A stretch of 64,000 nucleotides of DNA, from NCBI RefSeq assembly GCF_037646705.1, contig NZ_JBBHER010000004.1, positions 124,001 to 188,000 on the forward strand, in the 5' to 3' direction. The position numbers were made by a program, and so were the translations under genes. The notes below the pieces were generated by a model that was not told where the DNA came from, did not search any database, and saw only the letters and a program-made list of their open reading frames with translations. How positions within the stretch are numbered: position 1 is the first letter of the stretch; each line of letters opens with the position of its first letter. Shown here piece by piece: positions 1-7,766 of this stretch. The stretch comes from Pikeienuella litoralis. GTDB lineage: Bacteria > Pseudomonadota > Alphaproteobacteria > Rhodobacterales > Rhodobacteraceae.

Positions 1-2
1 TC

Positions 3-488
3 ATGGCGAAGCAGCACGACGCCGATGTCGCGTTTATCGAGGCGCTGGCGCGTCTCTTGCGCGAACACGACCTCACCGAAATCGACGTCACCCGGGAAGA
101 GGGCGAACACTGCGACCTGAAGGTGCGTCTGACGCGTCAGTTCGTTCAGGCGCAGGCGCCGGCGCAGGCTCAGCCCGCCGCCGCGCCGGCCGCGCCTCCG
201 TCTCTGACCGCGCCCGCCGCCGCGCCGAGCGCCCCCGAAGATCCCGCGCAGCATCCCGGCGCAGTCACCTCGCCGATGGTCGGCACGGTTTATCTCTCGC
301 CGGAGCCGGGCGCCCCCAGCTTCGTGAATGTCGGCGATCAGGTGAAAGAGGGGCAGATCCTCCTCATCGTCGAGGCGATGAAGACGATGAACCAGATTCC
401 CTCTCCTTTCAGCGGCGTCGTCAAGCGGATCATGGTCGACAACGGCCAGGCCGTCGAATTCGGCGCTCCACTCGTCATCATCGAATAA
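3..488 (+). CDS. accB: Acetyl-CoA carboxylase biotin carboxyl carrier protein
   Basis: This is the BCCP subunit of acetyl-CoA carboxylase, which carries the carboxyl group from biotin carboxylase to the carboxyltransferase in the first committed step of fatty-acid synthesis. The 161-residue product has an N-terminal helix region (about 1-45), an Ala/Pro-rich flexible linker (about 50-85) and a C-terminal biotinyl domain (about 88-161). The biotinylation motif EAMKTMN is intact, with Lys127 as the expected biotin attachment site. The ATG lies two bases inside the window, so its ribosome site cannot be seen, but the opening MAKQHDADVAFIEALARLL matches the usual alphaproteobacterial start. accC follows after 16 bp, forming the standard accBC operon. 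Confidence 0.96.
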   Translation: MAKQHDADVAFIEALARLLREHDLTEIDVTREEGEHCDLKVRLTRQFVQAQAPAQAQPAAAPAAPPSLTAPAAAPSAPEDPAQHPGAVTSPMVGTVYLSPEPGAPSFVNVGDQVKEGQILLIVEAMKTMNQIPSPFSGVVKRIMVDNGQAVEFGAPLVIIE

Positions 489-504
489 TCAACAGGGGCG
501 CGCC

Positions 505-1842
505 ATGGTCTCGAAGGTTCTAATCGCCAATCGCGGCGAGATCGCGCTCCGGATCCAGCGCGCCTGCCGTGAACTTGGCGTCCGGACCGTCGCCGCCCAT
601 TCCACCGCGGACGCCGATGCGATGCATGTGCGCCTCGCCGATGAAAGCGTCTGCATCGGGCCGCCCGCCGCCGCGCAAAGCTATCTGAACATTCCCGCGC
701 TGATCACCGCCTGCGAGATTTCAGGCGCCGACGCGATCCATCCCGGCTATGGCTTTCTCTCGGAAAGCGCCGCGTTCGCGCAGATCGTCGAGGAGCACGG
801 CCTCACCTTCATCGGCCCGACCGCAGAACATATCCGCCTGATGGGCGACAAGATCACGGCCAAGGACACGATGCGCCGGCTCGGCGTGCCGTGCGTTCCG
901 GGCTCCGAGGGCGGCGTCGCCACGCTCGACGCGGCGCGCCGCGCCGCCGAAGAGATCGGATATCCGGTGCTTGTCAAAGCCGCCTCCGGCGGCGGCGGGC
1001 GGGGCATGAAGGTGGCGCGGGACGCCGGTGAGATCGATGTCGCCTTCGGCGCGGCGCGCTCAGAAGCGAAAGCGGCCTTCGGCGACGACACCGTATATCT
1101 GGAGAAATACCTCGGGCGGCCGCGTCATATCGAGGTGCAGATCTTTGGCGACGGCGCAGGGAACGCGGTGCATTTCGGCGAACGGGACTGCTCGCTTCAG
1201 CGCCGCCACCAGAAGGTGCTGGAGGAAGCCCCCTCGCCGGCCATCGACCCCGACACGCGCGCCCGGATCGGCGGCCTCTGCGCCGATGCGGTGGCGAAGA
1301 TGGGCTACCGGGGCGCCGGAACGATCGAGTTTCTCTATGAGAACGGCGAGTTCTTCTTCATCGAAATGAACACGCGCATTCAGGTCGAACATCCGGTGAC
1401 CGAAGCGATCTTCGACGTGGACCTCGTCCGGGAGCAGATCCGGGTGGCCTCCGGTCTCGGACTCAGCTTCGCGCAAAAGGACCTGATCGTGCGCGGCCAC
1501 GCCATCGAGGCGCGCATCAACGCGGAATCCCTGCCCAATTTCGCGCCATCCCCCGGCCTGGTCACCGCCTATCACGCGCCGGGCGGGCTTGGCGTGCGTA
1601 TGGATAGCGGCATCTACGCCGGCTATTCGATCCCGCCCTATTACGACAGCCTCATCGGCAAGCTGATCGTCCACGCATCGGATCGTGAAACGGCCATCAA
1701 CCGGCTCGACCGCGCGCTGAACGAGCTTGTCGTCGTCGGGGTGCAGACCACCGGCCCGCTTTTCACGCGCCTTCTGGCGGAGCCGGATGTCCGATCCGGC
1801 GCCTATAACATTCATTGGCTGGAAAACTGGCTCAAGGAGTGA
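505..1842 (+). CDS. accC: Acetyl-CoA carboxylase, biotin carboxylase subunit
   Basis: Biotin carboxylase performs the ATP- and bicarbonate-dependent carboxylation of the biotin on AccB. The protein is 445 residues, the normal family length. It opens with the N-terminal fold motif KVLIANRGEIALRI, then an ATP-grasp domain with the Gly-rich loop KAASGGGGRGMK (about residues 157-168) and the metal/active-site segment EMNTRIQVEHPVTE (about 286-299), and ends with the biotin carboxylase C-terminal domain. It starts 16 bp after accB, behind an AGGGG-type ribosome site, and the two are surely co-transcribed. aat follows 43 bp downstream on the same strand. Confidence 0.97.
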   Translation: MVSKVLIANRGEIALRIQRACRELGVRTVAAHSTADADAMHVRLADESVCIGPPAAAQSYLNIPALITACEISGADAIHPGYGFLSESAAFAQIVEEHGLTFIGPTAEHIRLMGDKITAKDTMRRLGVPCVPGSEGGVATLDAARRAAEEIGYPVLVKAASGGGGRGMKVARDAGEIDVAFGAARSEAKAAFGDDTVYLEKYLGRPRHIEVQIFGDGAGNAVHFGERDCSLQRRHQKVLEEAPSPAIDPDTRARIGGLCADAVAKMGYRGAGTIEFLYENGEFFFIEMNTRIQVEHPVTEAIFDVDLVREQIRVASGLGLSFAQKDLIVRGHAIEARINAESLPNFAPSPGLVTAYHAPGGLGVRMDSGIYAGYSIPPYYDSLIGKLIVHASDRETAINRLDRALNELVVVGVQTTGPLFTRLLAEPDVRSGAYNIHWLENWLKE

Positions 1843-1885
1843 GCGCCCACTTGCTCCGGCGCGCACGCCGGACGACAATCCGACC

Positions 1886-2548
1886 ATGTCCGACAGAGCC
1901 GCGCCACTCGAGGTAACGCCGTCTCTCCTGCTCCGCGCCTACGCGGCGGGGGTGTTTCCAATGGCGGATTCCGCCGATTCCAGTGAGATTCTGTGGATCG
2001 AACCCGACCTTCGCGGCGTCATTCCGCTCGACGGCTTCCATGCGTCCAGAAGCCTGCTGAAAACTGTCCGGCGCGGCGGCCACGAGGTTGATGTGGACCG
2101 TGATTTCGAAGCGGTGATCGATCATTGCGCCGCCCGGTCGTCGACCTGGATCAACGATGAAATCCGGCGCCTCTATATTGCGCTTCATCGCATGGGCTAC
2201 GCGCATTCCGTCGAGGTGCGCCGCGAGGGCGCGCTTGTGGGCGGCCTTTACGGCGTGAAGCTCGGCGCCGCGTTCTTCGGCGAAAGCATGTTCAGCACCG
2301 CGCCCGACGCATCGAAGATCGCGCTGGTGTATCTCGTCGCGCGCCTGAAATTTGGCGGATTCCGACTGCTCGACACCCAGTTCGTCACGGAGCACCTGGC
2401 GCAGTTCGGCGCCTGCGCGATCAGCCGCCGGCGTTACCGCGATCTTCTGGATCTCGCGATCTCGACATCAGCGGATTTTGACGCGCTCCCCCGGGATACG
2501 CCGCCTCACGAGGTCGCGCAGCTCAGCACCCAGAGATCGTATCGTTGA
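1886..2548 (+). CDS. aat: Leucyl/phenylalanyl-tRNA--protein transferase
   Basis: Aat moves Leu or Phe from aminoacyl-tRNA to the N-terminal Arg or Lys of proteins, marking them for ClpS/ClpAP degradation in the cytoplasm. The ATG at 1886 gives 220 residues and the N-terminus MSDRAAPLEVTPSLLLRAYA; an in-frame extension further upstream would overlap accC and is unlikely. Family hallmarks are AYAAGVFPMA near the N-terminus, GGLYGVKLGAAFFGESMFS in the middle and LLDTQFVTEHLAQFGA near the C-terminus. The last 43 bp overlap the 3' end of the convergent DUF2155 gene. The window also encodes Bpt (17950-18744), so both bacterial N-end-rule transferases are present. Confidence 0.95.
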   Translation: MSDRAAPLEVTPSLLLRAYAAGVFPMADSADSSEILWIEPDLRGVIPLDGFHASRSLLKTVRRGGHEVDVDRDFEAVIDHCAARSSTWINDEIRRLYIALHRMGYAHSVEVRREGALVGGLYGVKLGAAFFGESMFSTAPDASKIALVYLVARLKFGGFRLLDTQFVTEHLAQFGACAISRRRYRDLLDLAISTSADFDALPRDTPPHEVAQLSTQRSYR

Positions 2549-2976
2549 TGATCCATCGCGCTCAGCGCCGGGCTTGAGGCGAACATCCAGCCGGAAAAGA
2601 CCGGCTCCACTCCCTCGTTCCCATCCACGACCTTCAGGAACACGAACGCGTCCGGAACCTCGCCGGCCGGCGGCACGCGGCATTCCTCCACCGTGATGTG
2701 CAACCGCTCATAGGTTGCGGTTTCGCCGACCTTCACGCGGATATCCGCGACCCGGCCCGCGATCTTGTCCAGCCCGCGAAGGATCGCGACCGGCCGCTCC
2801 TCGGAGCGCCATTTCGGCCGCTCCGCTTCGATCAGCTCTTCGATATAGCCCGGGGCCGGCGCCGCTCCGCCATGGATCACCTCATCGGGCGCAGGAACGA
2901 ATTTCGCCTCCGGCGTCTCCTGCGCGGCGAGCGGCGCAGCCATCATCAGCGCGATCAAAAGCGCGAACGCCCTCAT
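2506..2976 (-). CDS. DUF2155 domain-containing exported protein
   Basis: A 156-residue protein with a probable Sec signal peptide (MRAFALLIALMMAAPLAAQ) and a mature part containing the DUF2155 signature: an internal TVEEC, a FLKVVDG stretch and the C-terminal block FSGWMFASSPALSAMDHQRY ending in WVLSC. The two cysteines could form a disulfide in the periplasm. Function is not established. The family is very often found beside aat, mlaD and NDUFA12 genes in alphaproteobacteria, as here. Its ATG overlaps the stop of the upstream methyltransferase by 4 bp, and its 3' end overlaps convergent aat by 43 bp. Confidence 0.85.
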   Translation of the reverse strand: MRAFALLIALMMAAPLAAQETPEAKFVPAPDEVIHGGAAPAPGYIEELIEAERPKWRSEERPVAILRGLDKIAGRVADIRVKVGETATYERLHITVEECRVPPAGEVPDAFVFLKVVDGNEGVEPVFSGWMFASSPALSAMDHQRYDLWVLSCATS

Positions 2977-3722
2977 TCGATCACCGCGCGAAACCGCAGC
3001 CGGACATAATCGGCGGTCCAGGCGCCGTCCGCATCGCAAAGCGCCGGGCGGACCAGCGTCGCCACGCGGGCGCGCGCCGAAGCGCGCGCGGCCTCGGGCA
3101 ACAGCGCGAGCGCCGGCGCCGCCAACGTCTCCAGCCACGCCTCCATCCCCGCCGCCACCGGCGTCGGGCGCGGATGAACGGCGCATTCCTCGACCCGGAA
3201 CCCCGCCGCCTCCAGCCGCCGCGTCTGCTCCGCCGCCGAAGGGAAAGACCAGATCTCGGATAAATCAGTCTGGACGCCTTCTTCCCCCAGAACCGCAATC
3301 AGCGCGGTGCGGATCGCGGCGATGTTGCCAAGACCGCCTTGCTCCGCGACGAACCGCCCGCCGGGCCTGAGCGCGCGCGCGACGCCGGCGATCACTTTCT
3401 CGGGTTGGGTCATCCAATGCAGCGCGGCGTTGGAGAAGACCGCATCGAACTCCCGCACGAAGGGGAGCGCATGCGCATCCATCACCTCCGCGGCGACGCC
3501 GCGGGCTCTCGCACCCGCCACCATGTCGGCAGAGGCGTCGATCCCGACCATGTCGCAGCCCCGCTCGGCCAGCGCCCTGGTCAGCGGCCCGTCGCCGCAC
3601 CCGAGATCGAGGATCCTCTCGCCAGGCTGAGGATCGAGCAGCGCGACCACCGGGCCGGCGAGATCGGTGACGAACCTGGCGTTCGCTTCATAGCGCGACG
3701 CGCTCCAATGGTCTTCCGCCAT
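2973..3722 (-). CDS. Class I SAM-dependent methyltransferase
   Basis: A 249-residue cytoplasmic protein with a class I S-adenosylmethionine fold. Motif I is ILDLGCGDG (about residues 37-45), the acidic residue that binds ribose follows in VGIDAS, and NAALHWM resembles the post-motif region of trans-aconitate methyltransferases (Tam-like, Methyltransf_11/25 type). The substrate cannot be read from the sequence. The ATG at 3722 is preferred; an in-frame TTG at 3728 would overlap the stop of mlaD. Its own stop overlaps the DUF2155 start by 4 bp, so it is translationally coupled within a tgt-NDUFA12-mlaD-MTase-DUF2155 series. Confidence 0.85.
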   Translation of the reverse strand: MAEDHWSASRYEANARFVTDLAGPVVALLDPQPGERILDLGCGDGPLTRALAERGCDMVGIDASADMVAGARARGVAAEVMDAHALPFVREFDAVFSNAALHWMTQPEKVIAGVARALRPGGRFVAEQGGLGNIAAIRTALIAVLGEEGVQTDLSEIWSFPSAAEQTRRLEAAGFRVEECAVHPRPTPVAAGMEAWLETLAAPALALLPEAARASARARVATLVRPALCDADGAWTADYVRLRFRAVIE

Positions 3723-3724
3723 GG

Positions 3725-4168
3725 TCAATTTCCAGCGACGGCTTTGCTCAGCAATTCGATCAGATCGATAGAGCCTTGCGTGTTCGTCAATTCGCCTCCC
3801 GCCTCCACCACGAAGTCCGAAGCGCCGGGGTCGACCGCGATATAGGAGCTTCCGAGCAACCCGTCGGAGGTGATCGTCACCACGCTGTCTTCGGGGATCT
3901 TCACCGTGTCGCGGATCGAAAGCGACGCGATCGCGCGGTAGGTCTCGAGGTCGAGCGTGAGGCCGGAGACCGTGCCCACCTTGACGCCGGAGACGCGCAC
4001 ATCGGCGCCGCTGTCGATGCCGGACGCCTTCCTGAAACTGGCCGTCACTTCGTAATAGCCGGATCCGACGCCGCCGCCATCCACGGTCTGCGCCGCATAG
4101 ACGAGAAACCCACCCGCAACCGCGAGAACCGCCGCGCCGATCAGGGTCTCCGCCGCGTTGGACGCCAT
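3725..4168 (-). CDS. mlaD: Outer-membrane lipid asymmetry protein MlaD (MCE domain)
   Basis: A 147-residue inner-membrane-anchored MCE protein. One N-terminal membrane helix (about residues 9-26) is followed by a single periplasmic MCE domain (about 37-115), with the typical YYEVTASFRKASGIDSGADV and VRVSGVKVGTV segments. In the Mla pathway MlaD is the hexameric periplasmic ring of the MlaFEDB phospholipid transporter. No mlaE, mlaF or mlaC is in the window, which is common in this lineage. The ATG at 4168 lies one base after the NDUFA12 stop, so the two genes are tightly coupled. Confidence 0.9.
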   Translation of the reverse strand: MASNAAETLIGAAVLAVAGGFLVYAAQTVDGGGVGSGYYEVTASFRKASGIDSGADVRVSGVKVGTVSGLTLDLETYRAIASLSIRDTVKIPEDSVVTITSDGLLGSSYIAVDPGASDFVVEAGGELTNTQGSIDLIELLSKAVAGN

Positions 4169-4169
4169 G

Positions 4170-4547
4170 TCAGGGGCTCCAGGCTTCGTAGTCGCCGCCG
4201 ACGCGCGGCCGGCTTTCCGGGGATCGCATGCTGCCGGGCGGGGCATAGGCCGCTTCCGAGCCGGTCGGATTCGCCTTGTGATCCTTCTCCCACGCCTTGC
4301 GGATCACCGGCGCTTCGGTCGGCGGCTCATCCCAGGTGTGGTGCAGCCAGCCATGCCATTCTGGCGCGACCCGGCTCGCCTCGGCGACGCCATCATAAAT
4401 CACCCAGCGCCGTTCGCCGCCCGCGCTCTGATAAAATGTGTTGCCGGCCTCGTCTTCGCCCACCTTCTCGCCGAAGCGGGAGGTGAAAACATGCGTGCCG
4501 AAAGTCGCTCCGTTCCACCATGTGAACAACTGGCTCAAAAAGCTCAT
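4170..4547 (-). CDS. NADH:ubiquinone oxidoreductase accessory subunit, NDUFA12 family
   Basis: A 125-residue homologue of mitochondrial complex I subunit B17.2 (NDUFA12), one of the few accessory subunits shared with alphaproteobacteria. Visible hallmarks are FTWWNGATFGT near the N-terminus, the VGEDEAGNTFYQ motif, RRWVIYDG, and PEWHGWLHHTWDEPPTE in the middle. It is expected on the matrix/cytoplasmic arm of complex I. The ATG at 4547 gives MSFLSQLFTWW, which fits the family; an ATG four codons upstream is also in frame. It is followed one base later by mlaD, a pairing recurrent in alphaproteobacteria. Confidence 0.92.
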   Translation of the reverse strand: MSFLSQLFTWWNGATFGTHVFTSRFGEKVGEDEAGNTFYQSAGGERRWVIYDGVAEASRVAPEWHGWLHHTWDEPPTEAPVIRKAWEKDHKANPTGSEAAYAPPGSMRSPESRPRVGGDYEAWSP

Positions 4548-4630
4548 GGCTACGCCCATCCGGTTGCGGTCAACGGCTTCTATCACAGCCCGGCCTTCGG
4601 TCCAGCCCCGTCTTTGAATGCGGAGCCCTT

Positions 4631-5758
4631 TCAGAGCGGGTCGATATCCCCTGCGGCGCGCTCGGATGCGAACCGGGCGACGAACTCCTCCAGGGTCCCG
4701 GTCTCGATCGCGCCGCGAAGTCCGTTCATCAGGTCCTGATAATAATGCAGGTTGTGCCAGGTCAGCAGCATGGAGGAGATGATCTCCTTCGCCTTGAACA
4801 CGTGATGGAGATAGGCGCGGCTATACGTCCGGCAGGCGGGGCAGACGCAGGCCTCGTCGAGCGGGCGCGGGTCGTCCGCATGCCGCGCGTTCTTGATGTT
4901 GATCGCGCCCCGCCGCGTCAGCGCCTGGCCGGTCCGCCCGGAGCGGGAGGGCAGCACGCAATCGAACATGTCGACGCCGCGCAGCACCGCGCCCACGATA
5001 TCGTCCGGTTTTCCGGCGCCCATCAGATAGCGAGGCCGGTCGGCCGGCAGCATTCCCGGCGCATAGTCGAGCACATCGAACATCGTCGCCTGCCCCTCGC
5101 CCACCGCGAGGCCGCCGATGGCGTAGCCGTCGAAACCGATCTCTTTCAGAGCCGCGGACGATTCTTCGCGCAGATCCTTGAAGACGCTCCCCTGCTGAAT
5201 CCCGAACAGCGCATGGCCCGGTCTGTCGCCGAACGCGTCCCGGCTGCGCGCCGCCCATCTCATCGAAAGCCGCATGCTCGCCGCGGCGGCCGCCTCCTCC
5301 GCCGGAAATTCGGTGCATTCGTCAAAACACATCACGATGTCCGAGCCGAGCAGACGCTGGATCTCCATCGAGCGCTCCGGCGTCAGCCAGTGCTCCGCCC
5401 CGTCGATATGAGATTTGAACCGCACGCCGTCTTCGTTCAGCTTCCTGAGACCGGAGAGGCTCATCACCTGAAACCCTCCGGAATCGGTGAGAATGGGCCG
5501 CGTCCATCCCATGAAGCGATGCAGGCCGCCGAGCCGCGCCACCCGCTCCGCGCCCGGGCGCAGCATCAGATGGTATGTGTTGCCGAGCAGGATGTCCGCG
5601 CCGGTCGCGGCGACGCTTTCAGGCATCATCGCCTTCACCGTCGCGGCGGTGCCGACCGGCATGAACGCGGGTGTCCGGATCTCGCCGTGCGGCGTCCGGA
5701 TCGCACCGCGGCGCGCACGCCCGTCTCGGGCTGTCACTTCAAAGCTGAATCGTCGCAT
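4631..5758 (-). CDS. tgt: Queuine tRNA-ribosyltransferase
   Basis: Tgt replaces guanine-34 with a 7-deazaguanine precursor of queuosine in the wobble position of GUN-anticodon tRNAs. The protein is 375 residues from the ATG at 5758; a TTG two codons upstream is less likely. The active-site motif TDSGGFQVMSL places the conserved Asp at residue 92. The tRNA-binding and nucleophile region VDMFDCVLPSRSGRTGQALT is intact. The C-terminal zinc site is CVCPACRTYSRAYLHH, with three Cys and a His. It heads a minus-strand series that continues into NDUFA12 after 83 bp. Confidence 0.97.
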   Translation of the reverse strand: MRRFSFEVTARDGRARRGAIRTPHGEIRTPAFMPVGTAATVKAMMPESVAATGADILLGNTYHLMLRPGAERVARLGGLHRFMGWTRPILTDSGGFQVMSLSGLRKLNEDGVRFKSHIDGAEHWLTPERSMEIQRLLGSDIVMCFDECTEFPAEEAAAAASMRLSMRWAARSRDAFGDRPGHALFGIQQGSVFKDLREESSAALKEIGFDGYAIGGLAVGEGQATMFDVLDYAPGMLPADRPRYLMGAGKPDDIVGAVLRGVDMFDCVLPSRSGRTGQALTRRGAINIKNARHADDPRPLDEACVCPACRTYSRAYLHHVFKAKEIISSMLLTWHNLHYYQDLMNGLRGAIETGTLEEFVARFASERAAGDIDPL

Positions 5759-5827
5759 TCCCAATCCCTAGACGGCGTCCGGGATGAGCCATATATCAGA
5801 GTGAGAAACCGGGAAAGGAAGAGTGTC

Positions 5828-6178
5828 ATGGACGATGGAATGGGGGAGCCCCTCATCAAGGCGTCGAGTGAGGATCATCCGCTTTACGAGCAGATCTGCA
5901 ACGCCTGCCGCACGGTCTACGACCCCGAGATCCCGGTGAACATCTATGACCTCGGACTCGTCTACTCGATCGTGATCTCCGAGTCGGGCGCGGTCGAGGT
6001 CGACATGACCCTCACCTCCCCGGGTTGCCCGGTCGCCGGCGAGATGCCCGGCTGGCTGGTCGACGCGATCGAGGCGGTTCCCGGCGTCGAGAAGGCCGAA
6101 GTGCGGCTGGTGTGGGATCCGCCCTGGGGCATGGACATGCTTTCGGACGAGGCCCGGCTCGAGTTGGGTTTCATCTGA
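5828..6178 (+). CDS. sufT: SufT / MIP18 (DUF59) Fe-S assembly protein
   Basis: A 116-residue MIP18-family (DUF59) protein, implicated in maturation of iron-sulfur proteins. The core motif DPEIPVNIYDLGLVY lies at about residues 32-46, the conserved Cys is in TSPGCPVA (Cys67), and the end carries VRLVWDPPWGMDMLSDEARLELG, as in SUF-associated members. It usually ends a suf operon; here its 5' neighbour is divergent tgt and no sufBCDS is present, while a sufA-like gene follows 349 bp later. The ATG at 5828 follows an AGGAAGAG ribosome site. Confidence 0.9.
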   Translation: MDDGMGEPLIKASSEDHPLYEQICNACRTVYDPEIPVNIYDLGLVYSIVISESGAVEVDMTLTSPGCPVAGEMPGWLVDAIEAVPGVEKAEVRLVWDPPWGMDMLSDEARLELGFI

Positions 6179-6527
6179 GAAAATCTCGGTCAACTCCTGA
6201 TTGTCATATACAACCTTAACGATAGATGCTTAAATCCGTCGGTGTGGAGGTTCACGCACTTGGCGACCTGACTCAGGCGCGGTCTTGCAGCCCGGTCGCA
6301 AGCGCCATCGCATCTTCGCGCCGCAATCGACGCGCCTTTCCGCGTCGGACGACAGTTTCTCCCTGGGCCTCCGCCGGCTTGCCGCGCCGAGGCTTGACTG
6401 GTCGCCCCGGCTTTGTCGGCGGCGGCCATTTTTTTTGTCACGCGCGGCGCCCGCCTCCGCGCGGCGCCGCGTCTCCGGTTGTTATCGGGGCCGGACGACA
6501 CTAGATTTGCGGAAGAAAGGAGCGCTC
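6179..6527 (+). other. Intergenic region between sufT and the sufA-like gene
   Basis: These 349 bases hold no convincing gene. The first 60 bases are clearly AT-richer than the surroundings and could hold a promoter for the downstream carrier gene. A run of eight T lies at 6429-6436, but I see no good stem in front of it. No tRNA-like fold was recognised. Confidence 0.5.
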
Positions 6528-6893
6528 ATGTTCGCCATACCCGGAAAACAGGCTGTCACGCTCACTTCGTCAGCGATCGCGCAGATCAAATCCTTGATGG
6601 AAGGCTCCGAGGGGCGCGTAAAAGGGCTCAAACTCGGCGTGAAGAAGGGCGGCTGCGCGGGCATGGAGTACACCATGGCCTATGCCGAGACCGTGGATCC
6701 GCACGACGAGGTGGTCGAGCAGGACGGCGCGCGCGTTCTCATCGCGCCGATGGCGCAGATGTTCCTGTTCGGCACCGAGATCGACTACCGCACATCGTTC
6801 CTCGAAAGCGGATTCGTGTTCAACAATCCGAACGTCTCCGAAGCGTGCGGGTGCGGCGAATCGGTGAGCTTCAAGGTCGGCGAAGAGGCCTGA
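6528..6893 (+). CDS. A-type iron-sulfur carrier (HesB/IscA/SufA family)
   Basis: A 121-residue A-type carrier that accepts Fe-S clusters from a scaffold and passes them to apo-proteins. The three conserved cysteines are all present: Cys43 in KKGGCAGMEY and Cys107/Cys109 in SEACGCGES. The ATG at 6528 follows a strong GGAAGAAAGGAG ribosome site. Together with sufT just upstream it looks like the tail of a SUF system whose core genes lie elsewhere. SufA, IscA and ErpA cannot be separated safely by eye; proximity to sufT favours SufA. Confidence 0.92.
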   Translation: MFAIPGKQAVTLTSSAIAQIKSLMEGSEGRVKGLKLGVKKGGCAGMEYTMAYAETVDPHDEVVEQDGARVLIAPMAQMFLFGTEIDYRTSFLESGFVFNNPNVSEACGCGESVSFKVGEEA

Positions 6894-7022
6894 CCTCAGA
6901 AGTATGAGCGCTCTGGATTCAGGGCGAGATGGACCGGCCCCTCGTCGGGGCGCCGCGGCGGACGCTCTGGCGCGGCAGGTCCGGGTTTGTTACGTCCCAA
7001 TCATCGATTTGAGGAGGGTGCG

Positions 7023-7766
7023 ATGGGCCGCCGCGCGCTGATCGTCGGAAACTGGAAGATGAACGGCCTCGCCGGAGCCCAGGCCGAGATAGAAGCGATC
7101 GCGGCGAACGCCCCGGCCGGCCCCGACCTTCTGATCTGCCCCCCCGCGACCCTCATCAGCCGCCTTGCGGGGCGCGGCGTCGCCATCGGCGGGCAGGATT
7201 GCCACGAGGCCGCATCAGGGGCCCATACCGGCGACATATCGGCCGAGATGCTGGCCGACGCCGGCGCGGTCGCGGTGATCCTCGGTCATTCCGAGCGCCG
7301 CGCCGATCATGGCGAGACCGATGAGATCGTGAGGAAAAAGGTTTTGGCCGCATGGCGCGGCGGCCTCGCCGCGATCATCTGCGTCGGGGAGACGGCGGCG
7401 GAGCGCGACGCGGGAGACGCGCTCGCCGTGATCTTGCGCCAGATGGCCGACGCGATCCCCCCGGGCGCCGCCGCCGCCTCGACCGTGATCGCCTACGAAC
7501 CCGTCTGGGCGATCGGCACGGGGCGCACGCCAGACGCCGCCGAGATCGAGGAGGCGCATAGCGCGATCCGCGCCGAGCTCACCCGGCGGTTTGGCGATGA
7601 AGGCGCGGCGATGCGCATTCTCTATGGCGGGTCGATGAACCCGCGGAACGCCGGAACAATCCTCGGCGTTCCGGATGTCGACGGCGGGCTGGTCGGCGGC
7701 GCCAGCCTCGCCGCCGCCGACTTTCTGGAGATTGCGGCTCAGGCGGCGCGGCGCATGAGCCCGTAA
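7023..7766 (+). CDS. tpiA: Triose-phosphate isomerase
   Basis: TpiA interconverts dihydroxyacetone phosphate and glyceraldehyde 3-phosphate in glycolysis and gluconeogenesis. The 247-residue TIM barrel has Asn10 and Lys12 in GNWKMNG, the electrophile His89 in LGHSERR, the catalytic base Glu159 in AYEPVWAIGTG, and the phosphate loop GGSMNPRN then VDGGLVGGASL. The ATG at 7023 follows GAGGAGGGTGCG, a strong ribosome site. Its 3' end overlaps the convergent DUF6456 gene by 28 bp. Confidence 0.97.
   Translation: MGRRALIVGNWKMNGLAGAQAEIEAIAANAPAGPDLLICPPATLISRLAGRGVAIGGQDCHEAASGAHTGDISAEMLADAGAVAVILGHSERRADHGETDEIVRKKVLAAWRGGLAAIICVGETAAERDAGDALAVILRQMADAIPPGAAAASTVIAYEPVWAIGTGRTPDAAEIEEAHSAIRAELTRRFGDEGAAMRILYGGSMNPRNAGTILGVPDVDGGLVGGASLAAADFLEIAAQAARRMSP

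Noticed and set aside
4745..5827. Long N-terminal extension of SufT on the plus strand
   Set aside because: The open frame runs antisense through tgt. The family begins near MDDGMGEPL at 5828, where a ribosome site is present.
6429..6436. Run of eight T as an intrinsic terminator for sufT
   Set aside because: It lies 250 bp after the stop and has no good GC stem directly before it.
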